Shown here: positions 15,032 through 23,467 of the stretch, one piece after another
Numbering within the stretch: position 1 is the stretch's first letter
Layout: the number at the start of each line of letters is the position of its first letter
NCBI GenBank assembly: GCA_028277665.1
Contig: JANQFU010000007.1
Location: forward strand, 1-33,133
Direction: 5' to 3'
DNA: 33,133 nt
Source: Alphaproteobacteria bacterium
Lineage (GTDB): Bacteria > Pseudomonadota > Alphaproteobacteria > Micavibrionales > Micavibrionaceae
Program-made: the position numbers and the translations under genes
The notes under the pieces: model-generated
Told to the model about the DNA's origin: nothing
Seen by the model: the letters and a program-made list of their open reading frames with translations, nothing else
Database searches by the model: none

Positions 15032-16552
15032 ATGCGGAAAGCCATGCCGAAATCCTTGCAGAACCTTCACATTCTTCTCCTCCTTGCCGTTCCGGCGCTT
15101 CTTCTGGCCGGAGCCGTTCTCGTTTTCAAATTCCTGCCGGGTGACGGCATGCCGGTGGAGCAACTGGAACAGGCCGCAAAACCTGCGCTGGGAGACGTCC
15201 CGCTCAAAGCCGAAATGCCGGAAGAGACCTACACAATCGACGATCTCGTGGCCTGTCTTGAAAACAGGCTGAATACCCTCAAACGCCAGGCCATGGACAA
15301 CGGTCTGAACCTGAAAACAAGCGGACGGATCGATGTCGAAGAGGCACAGACTTATTATGCCCTGACATTTCCGGAGATCACGCTTGAACACGCCGATGGA
15401 AATATCATCCATCTCGGCATTTTTGCCATGAATGTCAGCCCGGCGATGCCGGGGCGCACGGATCTGTGGCAATATACGCTGGCTCTGCCCGGGCTCATTC
15501 GCCTGACAGATACGCAGGGCCGGAAAACCGGACAAATTGAAATCGGGACACAGAACAATAGCGGGATCCTCGATATTGAAACCGAAGAGGTCCTGAGCCT
15601 GAAGAGCCGTCTCGGATCCATCCGCCTTGCAATCGCCGCGCAAAGCATCGGCGAGATCGTGACGACCTACGAAAAACGCCACGGACAGGGCGAAGACGGC
15701 AAGACCGATACGGAAGCAGAGCTGTCCATCGAGATAAAAGACCTGCTGCAAACGGGTCGGGGAGACGGGGCATATCGCCTTGAGCGTCTTCTCTTCACAA
15801 AAACGGACCGGCGCACAGCCTCCGGGACGGATACGGATTTGCAACTCGAGGTTCGGAATGCTTATAAAACAAAGACGTCCGGCCCTCCGGCCCCCCCTCT
15901 TCCGCAGGAGCGGATTCTCAATGCCGATATGGCGCTTTCCCTGAAAAATCCTGAGACGGACGAACCGGCGACGGCAAAAATGGAAGGCACGTTTTCCGGT
16001 CCGGCGGACTTAAATCTCGCGCTTGATCTGACCGGAATTCCGGTCGAGGAGTTTCGGGAGATCTTTCAGGAAACCGTCTCCGTTCTGACCGACAAAACCG
16101 TCAATCACAAACTCGGTCTGGCGCAGATCGGCATGCGTCTTCTGGGCGCGCTTGAAAAAGCCAACACAAAACTGACGGTTAACACGCTTGATTTTAAATC
16201 GCTTTCATGGGCTTTTGACGCAAACACCGCCCTGATGCTGGGGCGGATGCCGACCGGAAATCTGAACGTCCGGATCCGGGGGCTCGATTATCTGATCAAC
16301 ATGCAAAGCCGAAAGATTGCCGAGAAAGCGACCAATGGTGAAAGCATCACAACCGATCAGATTTTCCTGTCCGTTCTCGCCGCCTTGCGCCAGGTCGGCG
16401 CACAAAGCCCGGAAGATACGGATAAAATGTCCCTGATCTATAACCTGACACTGACGGAAGACGGACAGATTATCCTGAACGGCCAGTCCTCAGACTCCCT
16501 CGGCGAAATGCTCCTCAAAGACCCCGCCATCCTTACTTTGGGGACACAGTAA
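15032..16552 (+). CDS. Membrane-anchored exported protein of unknown function, 506 residues
   Basis: A 506-residue protein with one N-terminal hydrophobic segment (about 12-34, LLLLAVPALLLAGAVLVF) and a long, mostly beta-like periplasmic part. The second half alternates polar and hydrophobic residues, including SWAFDANTALMLGRMPTGNLNVRIRGLDYLI and a closing YNLTLTEDGQIILNGQ. This loosely recalls anchored families such as DUF945 or DUF2125, but I would not assign it to either. The start may be ATG 15032 or ATG 15044. It is divergent from the helicase-fragment gene across a 169-base gap in which I see no feature beyond likely promoters. Confidence 0.8.
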   Translation: MRKAMPKSLQNLHILLLLAVPALLLAGAVLVFKFLPGDGMPVEQLEQAAKPALGDVPLKAEMPEETYTIDDLVACLENRLNTLKRQAMDNGLNLKTSGRIDVEEAQTYYALTFPEITLEHADGNIIHLGIFAMNVSPAMPGRTDLWQYTLALPGLIRLTDTQGRKTGQIEIGTQNNSGILDIETEEVLSLKSRLGSIRLAIAAQSIGEIVTTYEKRHGQGEDGKTDTEAELSIEIKDLLQTGRGDGAYRLERLLFTKTDRRTASGTDTDLQLEVRNAYKTKTSGPPAPPLPQERILNADMALSLKNPETDEPATAKMEGTFSGPADLNLALDLTGIPVEEFREIFQETVSVLTDKTVNHKLGLAQIGMRLLGALEKANTKLTVNTLDFKSLSWAFDANTALMLGRMPTGNLNVRIRGLDYLINMQSRKIAEKATNGESITTDQIFLSVLAALRQVGAQSPEDTDKMSLIYNLTLTEDGQIILNGQSSDSLGEMLLKDPAILTLGTQ

Positions 16553-16569
16553 CCGTACAGACATGAGGA

Positions 16570-16598
16570 TTGACTCTTTTTATGGATTGTAGCATACG
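16570..16598 (+). promoter_or_regulatory. Possible promoter for the broken membrane gene and ImmA-like gene
   Basis: TTGACT (16570-16575), then 17 bases, then CATACG (16593-16598), a poor -10. It is the only reasonable -35 in the gap before the module. Low confidence. Confidence 0.25.
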
Positions 16599-16604
16599 TT
16601 TGTA

Positions 16605-16980
16605 ATGGATGGTTTCGATAAAATCTGCCATAGACTATGGGCCTTACTTTTACCCTTTGGGATTTTCCTGCATGGGTTGTAGGGGACTATATTTTGGTTC
16701 CTTGTTCTCGTTGGTGAAGATCAAAAATCATTAGAAGAGTTATTTATCAATTGTCCTCAGTGTTCTGATACGCTTGACTCGATATCTTATGCACAACAGG
16801 TGGGACGACTTGATATGATCTCGCTTATTCTTGCTGCATTTGGTATAATAATAGCGGTTGCCGCCGTAGGATGGTTTGGTTATATCCGTTTGGAAGCAAA
16901 GCAAGAAGCACGGGATGCGTGCAGAGTTTGCTGACAAGATTGCAGGCGTCATTTCTGATTTTGAAGAAGAGCCACAATGA
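16605..16980 (+). pseudogene. Broken small membrane-protein gene paired with the ImmA-like gene
   Basis: From ATG 16605 the frame reads MDGFDKICHRLWALLLPFGI and on to an in-frame TAG at 16680-16682. The same frame then continues as a sensible protein: EDQKSLEELF, NCPQCSDTLDSISYAQQVGR, a membrane helix (MISLILAAFGIIIAVAAVGW) and GYIRLEAKQEARDA, until TGA 16932. Removing one base near 16915 would restore a frame reading AEFADKIAGVISDFEEEPQ, which ends at TGA 16978-16980 and overlaps the next start by ATGA. One nonsense codon plus one frameshift therefore break an otherwise coherent protein of about 125 residues with one or two membrane helices. A sequencing error could explain one lesion but less easily both. 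Confidence 0.6.
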
Positions 16981-17513
16981 GTAGTTTAAGGGAAAAAATT
17001 CAACAATATATGGCCAATGCTCCAGTAAACATTGAGGGCATCATAAGGGCGTTTAATATTGAACTGGAAAAAAATGCCGATCTGCGAGAGGGCGTTCTCG
17101 GAGAGATAAGAAAAAAAAAGGATGGGCGTTACAAAATATCAATTAAGAAAACCGATCACTATTTCAGAAAACGTTTCACTATGGCTCATGAATTGGGCCA
17201 CTTCGTTCTTCATGGGGCAATGATCGGTGATGGTGTAGATGATAATGTAAAATACAGAAGCACGCCGGAAGGAAATTTCTATAATCCAAACATAACAACC
17301 CGTGAAGAAACGGAAGCAAATCAGTTTGCCGCTAGCATGCTTATGCCTGAGAACCTTTTACTCCCTAGAGTAAGAGAAACGAGGGGTGAATTTGACAACC
17401 AATTTATTAAAGATTTGGCAACTGAATTTCAGGTTTCTCCACAGGCCATGAAAATAAGACTTGACGCCCTCAAAAACAACCAAGGTGATGACGCCCCCTC
17501 CTCTCCACAATAA
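16977..17513 (+). CDS. ImmA/IrrE-family zinc metallopeptidase
   Basis: A 178-residue protein with the gluzincin motif H71-E-L-G-H75 (FTMAHELGHFVLH) and a downstream E113 in EETEANQFAASMLMP as third zinc ligand, both typical of ImmA/IrrE peptidases. In known members these enzymes cleave a partner regulator, often an Xre-type repressor, and act in phage or mobile-element control or stress responses. No HTH partner is adjacent; the overlapping upstream gene encoded a small membrane protein instead. The region is clearly more A+T-rich than its surroundings, consistent with horizontal acquisition. It ends 2 bases before the convergent hemW stop. Confidence 0.85.
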   Translation: MSSLREKIQQYMANAPVNIEGIIRAFNIELEKNADLREGVLGEIRKKKDGRYKISIKKTDHYFRKRFTMAHELGHFVLHGAMIGDGVDDNVKYRSTPEGNFYNPNITTREETEANQFAASMLMPENLLLPRVRETRGEFDNQFIKDLATEFQVSPQAMKIRLDALKNNQGDDAPSSPQ

Positions 17514-17515
17514 AT

Positions 17516-18703
17516 TTATTGTATCCCCAGGGTAAGGAGGGTTTCGATGAGGAGGTTAAGGCGCAGGCGGCCGGGGGTGGTTGCGCGCAGGATTTGCGGG
17601 TCCTTATCGCAGAGATATCCTTCTCCCTCCAGTGCCGCACGCTTTTCCGCAGAGATGATCTCTTGCCACTGGCGGCCGCCGCTTTCCGTCTCCAGCCGGG
17701 CAAGCGGAACGCCTTCGCTCAGGCGCAGGCCCATCAGCAACACCTCAATCGGCCGCGCATCGGGGGTGATCGTCTCCTCCCGCGCCGCATGGCGGCCGTG
17801 GCCGTGTGCCTCAACCTTATCGAGCCATGTCTCCGGCAGGCGGTGTCCATACGTCCCCAGCTTGTCCGGTCCGACACTCAGGCGCCCATGCGCGCCCGGG
17901 CCGATCCCGATGTAATCCTGATACCGCCAGTAAACAAGGTTATGGCGGCAGCCTTGACCCGGCCGGGCGTAATTTGAAATTTCATAAGAATGCATGCCGT
18001 TTGCAGCGCAAACTTCATCCGTCATCTCATATAATGCCGCGGCATGATCGTTTTCCGGAACGCGCAAACGTCCGGCCCGCCAATCCGTATAAAAGGCCGT
18101 GCCCTCCTCAATCGTTAACTGATAGAGCGAGAGGTGATCCGCGCCAAGGATCTCCAGAGCCTCGGTGAGTTCTGCCCGCCATTGATCCCGGCTTTGGCCG
18201 GGACGGGCATAGATCAGATCGAAACTGCAGCGCGGGAAGTGCCGGCGCGCCGTCTGTGCGGCGTCCAGAGCTTCTGCCCGGCTGTGCCTGCGTCCGAGAA
18301 AGCGCAAGGCCTCGTCATCCAGAGCCTGAATCCCCATCGAGAGCCGATTGACCCCGGCCTGTGCGAATGCTGCAAACTTTGCGGCGTCGACCGAGCCGGG
18401 ATTCGCTTCAAGCGTAATCTCAAGATCATCAGATACAGGCCAGATTTTTTTTGCTTTTGAGATGATTTCAGCAACGGTCTCGGGAGCCATCAGGGAGGGT
18501 GTTCCGCCCCCGAAAAAGAGGCTCTGGAGCCTGTATTCGCTGTGCTCCAGCATTTTTGCGTAACAGGCAAGTTCAGCGAGATACGCGGCCTGCCAGCGGG
18601 TCTGGTCGATCGTCTCCCGGACATGGGAATTGAAATCGCAATACGGGCATTTCGATTCGCAAAAGGGCCAGTGGATATACACGCCCAAAGGTCGGGGAGC
18701 CAT
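17516..18703 (-). CDS. hemW: Radical SAM heme chaperone HemW (coproporphyrinogen III oxidase-like)
   Basis: About 395 residues from ATG 18703; a GTG one codon earlier (18706) is equally possible. The radical SAM cysteines are C16, C20 and C23 (CESKCPYCDF). Also visible are FFGGGTPSLM, ITLEANPGSVD, GVNRLSMGIQALDD, the family segment YEISNYARPGQGCRHNLVYW, and GIGPGAHGR. The CxxxCxxC spacing without the extra upstream region of HemN favours HemW, a heme-binding chaperone rather than an oxygen-independent oxidase. The start overlaps the mscS-like stop, so it is the last gene of the rph-rdgB-mscS-hemW operon. Confidence 0.92.
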   Translation of the reverse strand: MAPRPLGVYIHWPFCESKCPYCDFNSHVRETIDQTRWQAAYLAELACYAKMLEHSEYRLQSLFFGGGTPSLMAPETVAEIISKAKKIWPVSDDLEITLEANPGSVDAAKFAAFAQAGVNRLSMGIQALDDEALRFLGRRHSRAEALDAAQTARRHFPRCSFDLIYARPGQSRDQWRAELTEALEILGADHLSLYQLTIEEGTAFYTDWRAGRLRVPENDHAAALYEMTDEVCAANGMHSYEISNYARPGQGCRHNLVYWRYQDYIGIGPGAHGRLSVGPDKLGTYGHRLPETWLDKVEAHGHGRHAAREETITPDARPIEVLLMGLRLSEGVPLARLETESGGRQWQEIISAEKRAALEGEGYLCDKDPQILRATTPGRLRLNLLIETLLTLGIQ

Positions 18704-19791
18704 CACGCCGTGTCACCGCAGATGCCGTTAGCGTTAGCGTTAGCGTGATCGTGAAGTTCCGCCCGGAATGTCGGCAGATGCGCGGGATACGTCTCCCGGA
18801 TGAAGGCGATGAGTTTTTCACGAAGCAGGCAACGCAGATCCCACGCCAGAGAGGAATCCGGCGCGCTGACGAGGACGCGCACGGCCATGGTTTTTTCGGT
18901 TGCGTCTGTGACCTGCACGACCTGCACCTTCCCGTCCCAGAGGTGGCGCGCCTCTCCCTCAAGGAGGCGTGTCAACTCGTCGCGGAGCGGATCCAGCGGC
19001 ATCGTATAATCGACATACAGCATGACGGAGCCGAGGATATCGGCCGAGGTCCGCGTCCAGTTCTGGAACGGATGATCGACAAAATAAGAGATCGGCAGGA
19101 CGAGCCGCCGGAGATCCCAGATCCGGACGACGACATAAGTCAGGTTGATCTCCTCGATCCAGCCCCATTCCCCTTCGACGACGACGGCATCGCCAAGCCG
19201 GATCGGCTGCGTAATCGCAATCTGAAGGCCCGTAAAAAAGTTCCCGATGGTCTTTTGCGCGGCCAGACCGATGACGATCCCGGCGACCCCGGCCGACGCC
19301 AGAAGCGACACGCCAAGAGAGCGGATGCTTTCGAACGTCATTAACGCGCCTGCAACCGCGATCAGGATGATCATCGCCGCGGCCAGACGCCGGATCACCT
19401 TGACCTGGGTATGCATCCGGCGCGCGTTGAGGTTATCCTTGTTTTCAATGTTGAACCGGCGCAGAAACCGGTCCGTCATCAGGTTCAAAACACGCAGGAT
19501 AAACCATGTCGCCAGGGCGATCATCCCGATTGTGTAGGCTTTCCCAAAGAGATAAACATTCTCCAGCCCGAAAGGCATTCCGCGCATTAACGCGAACGCC
19601 GTGGAATACAGAAACAAGGATTGAACCGGCGGACTCAACGCCTCGAAGATCCGGATAAACAGGTTATCGCTCGATTCCTCCGCCCTGCGGCGCAGAAAGG
19701 CCCGCACGCCATAGAAAGCGGCAACAACGCCGCCGGTCAGACACAAGAGCCAGATTTCCCGCATCGAAAACACGTTTATCCATTCCGGCAT
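18703..19791 (-). CDS. Mechanosensitive channel, MscS family
   Basis: A 362-residue inner-membrane channel with about four hydrophobic segments (roughly 11-30, 52-70, 80-100, 135-160). The pore helix and beta domain follow: SLLASAGVAGIVIGLAAQKTIGNFFTG, then ITQPIRLGDAVVVEGEWGWIEEINLTYVVV. These are hallmark MscS sequences. It is shorter than multi-domain MscK types. CAGGAG 8 bases upstream supports ATG 19791. It lies between rdgB and hemW, genes that are adjacent in many relatives, so it looks like an insertion into that pair. The C-terminus ends with an Ala-Asn repeat encoded by a hexanucleotide tandem. Confidence 0.9.
   Translation of the reverse strand: MPEWINVFSMREIWLLCLTGGVVAAFYGVRAFLRRRAEESSDNLFIRIFEALSPPVQSLFLYSTAFALMRGMPFGLENVYLFGKAYTIGMIALATWFILRVLNLMTDRFLRRFNIENKDNLNARRMHTQVKVIRRLAAAMIILIAVAGALMTFESIRSLGVSLLASAGVAGIVIGLAAQKTIGNFFTGLQIAITQPIRLGDAVVVEGEWGWIEEINLTYVVVRIWDLRRLVLPISYFVDHPFQNWTRTSADILGSVMLYVDYTMPLDPLRDELTRLLEGEARHLWDGKVQVVQVTDATEKTMAVRVLVSAPDSSLAWDLRCLLREKLIAFIRETYPAHLPTFRAELHDHANANANGICGDTA
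18727..18746 (-). repeat. Hexanucleotide tandem (GCTAAC)3 at the 3' end of the mscS-like gene
   Basis: GTTAGC is repeated three times plus two bases on the plus strand, encoding Ala-Asn x3 near the C-terminus of the channel, just before the hemW start. Six-base units change length without changing frame. Confidence 0.85.
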
Positions 19792-19807
19792 TGTCGCTCC
19801 TGTTTTT

Positions 19808-20395
19808 TTATTCCGTCAAGACGCCACTCTTCAGCAAGGCCTGAACCGCGCGGCCGCGATGGGAAAGGGCGGCTTTTTCATCGGCCGTCATTTCAGCGAA
19901 TGTACAATCATACCCGTCCGGCTGAAAGGCCGGGTCGTACCCGAACCCCTGATCGCCGCGCGGCGGCCAGACGTAATCGCCATCGACCCGTCCTTCAAAA
20001 ACATGCGTACGCCCGTCCGGAAAGACAAGAGCCAGAACACAGATAAACGCCGCGCGCCGGTCGCCGTCCGCCTTGTCTTCAAGCAGGGCCTGTATTTTCG
20101 ACATGGCCTTGCCGAAATCTTTCGACGGTCCCGCCCAGCGCGCCGAATAGACGCCGGGGTCTCCACCAAGAGCCGCGAGCGACAGGCCGCTGTCATCGGC
20201 AAGGGCCGGCAGGCCCGAGGCCGCGCACGCCGCGCGGGCCTTGATCAATGCGTTTTCGGTGAAGGTCTCCCCGGTCTCCTCAGGCTCCGGCAGATCCAGA
20301 TCTCCCGCGCCGACAAATGTCACGCCTGCGTGGTCGAACATGCGCTGAAACTCGGCGAGCTTTCCCGGATTATGTGTGGCGAGAACGATTTTCAT
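19808..20395 (-). CDS. rdgB: XTP/dITP pyrophosphatase (Ham1/RdgB)
   Basis: 195 residues from ATG 20395, with an AGGGGGGAT ribosome binding site about 6 bases upstream; the open frame continues further but overlaps rph. The enzyme hydrolyses dITP, XTP and related deaminated purine nucleotides, keeping them out of DNA. Visible: the opening IVLATHNPGKLAEF, FTENALIKARAA, LPALADDSGLSLAALGGDPGVYSARWAG, and GFGYDPAFQPDG. 11 bases separate it from rph. Confidence 0.95.
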   Translation of the reverse strand: MKIVLATHNPGKLAEFQRMFDHAGVTFVGAGDLDLPEPEETGETFTENALIKARAACAASGLPALADDSGLSLAALGGDPGVYSARWAGPSKDFGKAMSKIQALLEDKADGDRRAAFICVLALVFPDGRTHVFEGRVDGDYVWPPRGDQGFGYDPAFQPDGYDCTFAEMTADEKAALSHRGRAVQALLKSGVLTE

Positions 20396-20406
20396 GCAGA
20401 TCCCCC

Positions 20407-21135
20407 CTACTCTGCCTCTGTTTTCAGGGCGGCGCGCTGAAGGTGCGAGAGATCCGCGCATCCCGATTTGGCAAGATTGAGAAGCTGCATAAATTCCTCT
20501 TCGCTGAACGGGGTCATTTCGGCCGTCCCCTGAATTTCGACGATCCCGCCGCTTCCTGTGATCACGAAATTCGCGTCCGTTTCCGCGTTTGAATCCTCGG
20601 CGTAATCGAGATCCAGAACCGGCGCGCCCTGATAGATCCCGCAGGAGATTGCGGAGACCGTATCCCGTACCGGAGAGGCTTTGATCGCGCCGACGCGCCC
20701 AAGATGTTCGAAGGCCAGCGACATCGCGACAAAGCCGCCGGTAATCGCGGCCGTCCGGGTTCCCCCATCGGCCTGAATGACGTCGCAATCGATCCGCATC
20801 TGACGTTCGCCCATGGCTTGCAAATCAACGGCCGCGCGCAGAGCCCGCCCGATCAGACGCTGGATTTCCTGCGTCCGGCCGGATTGCTTTCCTTTTGCGG
20901 CTTCCCGGTCGACACGCTGCGCCGTCGCGCGGGGCAGCATTCCGTATTCCGCCGTGACCCAGCCCTTGCCGGAGCCTTTCATCCAGCCGGGGACTTTTTC
21001 CTCTGTGCTGGCCGCGCACAAAACGTGCGTATCGCCGAATTTGACCAGACACGATCCTTCGGCGTATTTGGAAACGTTTGTCTCAAGTTCAATATGGCGC
21101 AGCGAATCCGCCGATCTCCCGGATGGTCTTTTCAT
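20407..21135 (-). CDS. rph: Ribonuclease PH
   Basis: 242 residues from ATG 21135 ([13 protein letters not shown]), supported by AAAGGGGC 7-8 bases upstream; the frame extends about 45 codons further without RNase PH similarity. RNase PH is a phosphate-dependent 3'-to-5' exonuclease that trims tRNA precursors. Visible: [67 protein letters not shown], and [18 protein letters not shown]. First gene of the four-gene minus-strand operon, divergent from hrcA with 115 bases between. Confidence 0.96.
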   Translation of the reverse strand: MKRPSGRSADSLRHIELETNVSKYAEGSCLVKFGDTHVLCAASTEEKVPGWMKGSGKGWVTAEYGMLPRATAQRVDREAAKGKQSGRTQEIQRLIGRALRAAVDLQAMGERQMRIDCDVIQADGGTRTAAITGGFVAMSLAFEHLGRVGAIKASPVRDTVSAISCGIYQGAPVLDLDYAEDSNAETDANFVITGSGGIVEIQGTAEMTPFSEEEFMQLLNLAKSGCADLSHLQRAALKTEAE

Positions 21136-21238
21136 GTCAATGCCCCTTTCATATCCTGTCGTGTCATGATTTTTCGGGAAGCCTAAGGCCTGCGGAGAAA
21201 ATGTCAATTTTTTCGAGACGGGCGGCGGTTTTATTCTA

Positions 21239-21251
21239 TATAATACCCGCA
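21239..21251 (+). promoter_or_regulatory. Promoter -10 element placing the hrcA transcript start at the ATG
   Basis: A perfect TATAAT (21239-21244) is followed by six bases and then the hrcA ATG. At standard spacing the first transcribed base is the A of the ATG, so the hrcA mRNA should be leaderless. No Shine-Dalgarno precedes the ATG. A -35 match is weak; TTTCGAGAC around 21212 might be a heat-shock-sigma -35. No CIRCE inverted repeat (TTAGCACTC-N9-GAGTGCTAA) is seen here or elsewhere in the window. Confidence 0.5.
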
Positions 21252-22309
21252 TGATCAGGCGAACGGACACACAGCAAGAGCGCGAAGACGAGGTCTTTTA
21301 TCGAGCTGCCGAGCATTTCTCAAGAACGGGGCGGCCGGCCGCGTCGAAGGATATTGCCGACCAGATGGGCCTGTCCTCCGCGACGGTCCGCAATATTTTT
21401 GCACGGCTCGAGGAACAGGAGCTGATCTGCAAACTTCATACATCCGGCGGGCGCGTTCTGACGTTAAAGGGTTTGCGGCGTTATGCCGGAAAGTTGCTTC
21501 AGGCCAGCCGCCTTGACGAGCGCACACGCGCGGAAATTGCCGGCAGATGGGAGCGCGGTGTCTCCCCCGAAGATATCCTCCAGACGGCCGGACAGATTCT
21601 GGCGGAGCTCTCGGCCTGCACGGCCCTCGTGATTTCGCCCAAACAGAGCAGGCCGCTCCAACAAATCCAGTTCGTCCGGATTGACGACGGCCAGACCCTT
21701 GTCGTGCTCATGTTCAAAGACGGCACATACGAAAACCGGATGACGGACACGCCGAAAGACCTGACACAGGACGATTTGACAAGGGCGGCAAATTACCTGA
21801 ACGCGAATCTTGAGAACAGCACGCTCGCGGAGCTTCGCGAACGCGTGACACAAGACCTCCGGGAGATCGAATCGGAATTTGGAGAGATCACCGCCGCCCT
21901 GATCGAAAAAGGCGTCCGGATTTCCCTGACCGACCTGCCTTTGGAAGACGGCGGACATCTGATCCTGCGCGGTCATGTGCATTTGCTCGACAACGCCAGG
22001 GTTCAGAAAGATATCGAAAATGCGCAGGCCTTGCTTGCCTATCTGGAAGAGCGGAAAAATACGGCCCGCATTCTTGAAAAAATTTCGCCCGGTGACGAAT
22101 TGCAGATCCTCGTCGGAACCGGAGAAGAGCATGATTCGGCGCCCGCCGGGTGTTCGCTCATCCTGGCGCCGTACAAAGGCCCGGGAGAGCGTCCTCTCGG
22201 CGTGGTCGGCGTCGTCGGCACGCATCCCCGGATTGACTACGGACGGGTGATCCCGATTATCAGTCACACATCGCAGATGATGTCAAAATGGGCCAAAGGC
22301 CCTCAGTAA
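21251..22309 (+). CDS. hrcA: Heat-inducible transcription repressor HrcA
   Basis: A 352-residue repressor that binds CIRCE operators, usually at groESL in alphaproteobacteria. The N-terminal winged HTH is visible ([29 protein letters not shown], about 36-64), followed by the HrcA dimerisation domain, and the C-terminal [36 protein letters not shown], which is diagnostic. Length is typical. The ATG lacks a ribosome binding site and follows directly on a promoter, suggesting a leaderless message. It heads an operon with the repeat protein (15-base gap) and grpE. Confidence 0.95.
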   Translation: MIRRTDTQQEREDEVFYRAAEHFSRTGRPAASKDIADQMGLSSATVRNIFARLEEQELICKLHTSGGRVLTLKGLRRYAGKLLQASRLDERTRAEIAGRWERGVSPEDILQTAGQILAELSACTALVISPKQSRPLQQIQFVRIDDGQTLVVLMFKDGTYENRMTDTPKDLTQDDLTRAANYLNANLENSTLAELRERVTQDLREIESEFGEITAALIEKGVRISLTDLPLEDGGHLILRGHVHLLDNARVQKDIENAQALLAYLEERKNTARILEKISPGDELQILVGTGEEHDSAPAGCSLILAPYKGPGERPLGVVGVVGTHPRIDYGRVIPIISHTSQMMSKWAKGPQ

Positions 22310-22324
22310 CAGGAACAATCAATC

Positions 22325-23425
22325 ATGAGGACGTCCCGACTACATCAACACCTTCCTGGCGCGGCCTTCGTCGGCCTGCTCGTTCTGGCTCTGGCCGTCT
22401 GTCATGTGAAGAGCGCCGCAGCGCAGGACGGAAACGTTCGCGTGACCCATCCGTCCTACAGGAGCACGTTATCCGGAGTTCAGCATCCTTCATATCATGA
22501 AACCGTGCAGGGCGTCGTTCATCCGTCCTACAGAAACACTCTGTCCGGGATTTCTCATCCCTCATACAGAAATTACGGGGACGCCCCACAGGCACAGAGG
22601 ATTCCCGGAGACACGCCACCGCCGGAGGATCGCGGCGAGCATGACGTCTCTGCCCCGCCATCATCCACGCCGCTTTTCATGCCAGAATATCTGGAGATAT
22701 CTCTTCAGACGCCTGCCCCTGAGGACTTGCAGGGTATAATACTGAATTTCAGTCTGCCGACGGGCGCCGCTCAATGTCGTCAACTCGGAGAGTTAATCCT
22801 GAGAAAATGGAAAAGCGCCCGTGAAACCCCCTACCTGAATATCACAGTAGACGGTTTTGTGGACAAAACCCCGCCGCCGCCTGCATGTCCAGCGTCATCC
22901 GCAGATCCGTCCGGCGGGCTCCTGATCACAAAAAAGGATCTTGAAGATATCACTCAAATCCATATTCATATCAGACACGCCATTGAGCGTTACAACATTT
23001 TCTTCGACGGCCGAAGTCTTTCAATTGAACCGGAAAATGCACTCAGGACAGGGCCGGAAACCGATTTACGCCGATCCGCTGCGGGAGAAGACAACAGCCC
23101 CTTTTTCCACTGGTTCTACCCGCCGAATACCGTTGTTCTGTTTGTACCGCAATCGCAAGGCCCCGTTCCGGAACAGGCTTTCAAAACAGCAGCTTTCTCT
23201 GCCAATCTGCGTCCTCTGGACATGGCTCTTCCCGGCTTTTCACAGCCGGCTTCCGGGATGCGCTATTACGCGGTTGATCCGTCCGGCCGTCTTGCAGCAA
23301 CAGATGCCCCCTCACAAGTCGGATTGATCCGGATTTCAGATACAAGGGCACAGGACCAGACAAAATTATACGGACAAAATAATGCCTGGGGACTTTACGC
23401 GCGCCCTCCTGCGCCCTATGAATAA
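22325..23425 (+). CDS. Exported protein with 12-residue HPSY repeats, inserted between hrcA and grpE
   Basis: 366 residues, not recognised. AGGAAC before ATG 22325 supports the start. A signal peptide is clear: a hydrophobic core GAAFVGLLVLALAVCHVKSAAA, probably cut before QDG; the Cys26 context (LAVC) is a poor lipobox. The mature N-terminus carries tandem 12-residue units beginning at H42, H54, H66 and H78 (HPSYRSTLSGVQ, HPSYHETVQGVV, HPSYRNTLSGIS, HPSYRNYG), then a Pro-rich linker and a domain of about 250 residues containing LTPxxP-like loops, ITKKDLEDITQIHIHIRHAI and a Tyr/Pro-rich end. The export signal is odd for an operon otherwise encoding cytosolic heat-shock factors. Position between hrcA and grpE predicts heat-responsive co-expression; function is unknown. 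Confidence 0.8.
   Translation: MRTSRLHQHLPGAAFVGLLVLALAVCHVKSAAAQDGNVRVTHPSYRSTLSGVQHPSYHETVQGVVHPSYRNTLSGISHPSYRNYGDAPQAQRIPGDTPPPEDRGEHDVSAPPSSTPLFMPEYLEISLQTPAPEDLQGIILNFSLPTGAAQCRQLGELILRKWKSARETPYLNITVDGFVDKTPPPPACPASSADPSGGLLITKKDLEDITQIHIHIRHAIERYNIFFDGRSLSIEPENALRTGPETDLRRSAAGEDNSPFFHWFYPPNTVVLFVPQSQGPVPEQAFKTAAFSANLRPLDMALPGFSQPASGMRYYAVDPSGRLAATDAPSQVGLIRISDTRAQDQTKLYGQNNAWGLYARPPAPYE
22448..22582 (+). repeat. 36-base in-frame tandem repeat encoding HPSY units
   Basis: Units start at 22448, 22484, 22520 and 22556, each opening with CATCC-TC-TA (HPSY). Units 1 and 3 are closest (CATCCGTCCTACAG in both); unit 2 has diverged most and unit 4 is partial. This pattern indicates internal duplication. 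Confidence 0.85.
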
Positions 23426-23467
23426 TTCCAATCCAGCAACCGAAGATCAGGGAATGACAGGAGACCC

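Noticed and set aside
19808-20788. Long version of rdgB starting at 20788
   Set aside because: It would overlap most of the rph 3' half; the strong ribosome binding site and family N-terminus are at 20395.
21136-21250. CIRCE operator upstream of hrcA or dnaK
   Set aside because: No TTAGCACTC/GAGTGCTAA repeat found; HrcA targets are probably elsewhere, such as groESL.
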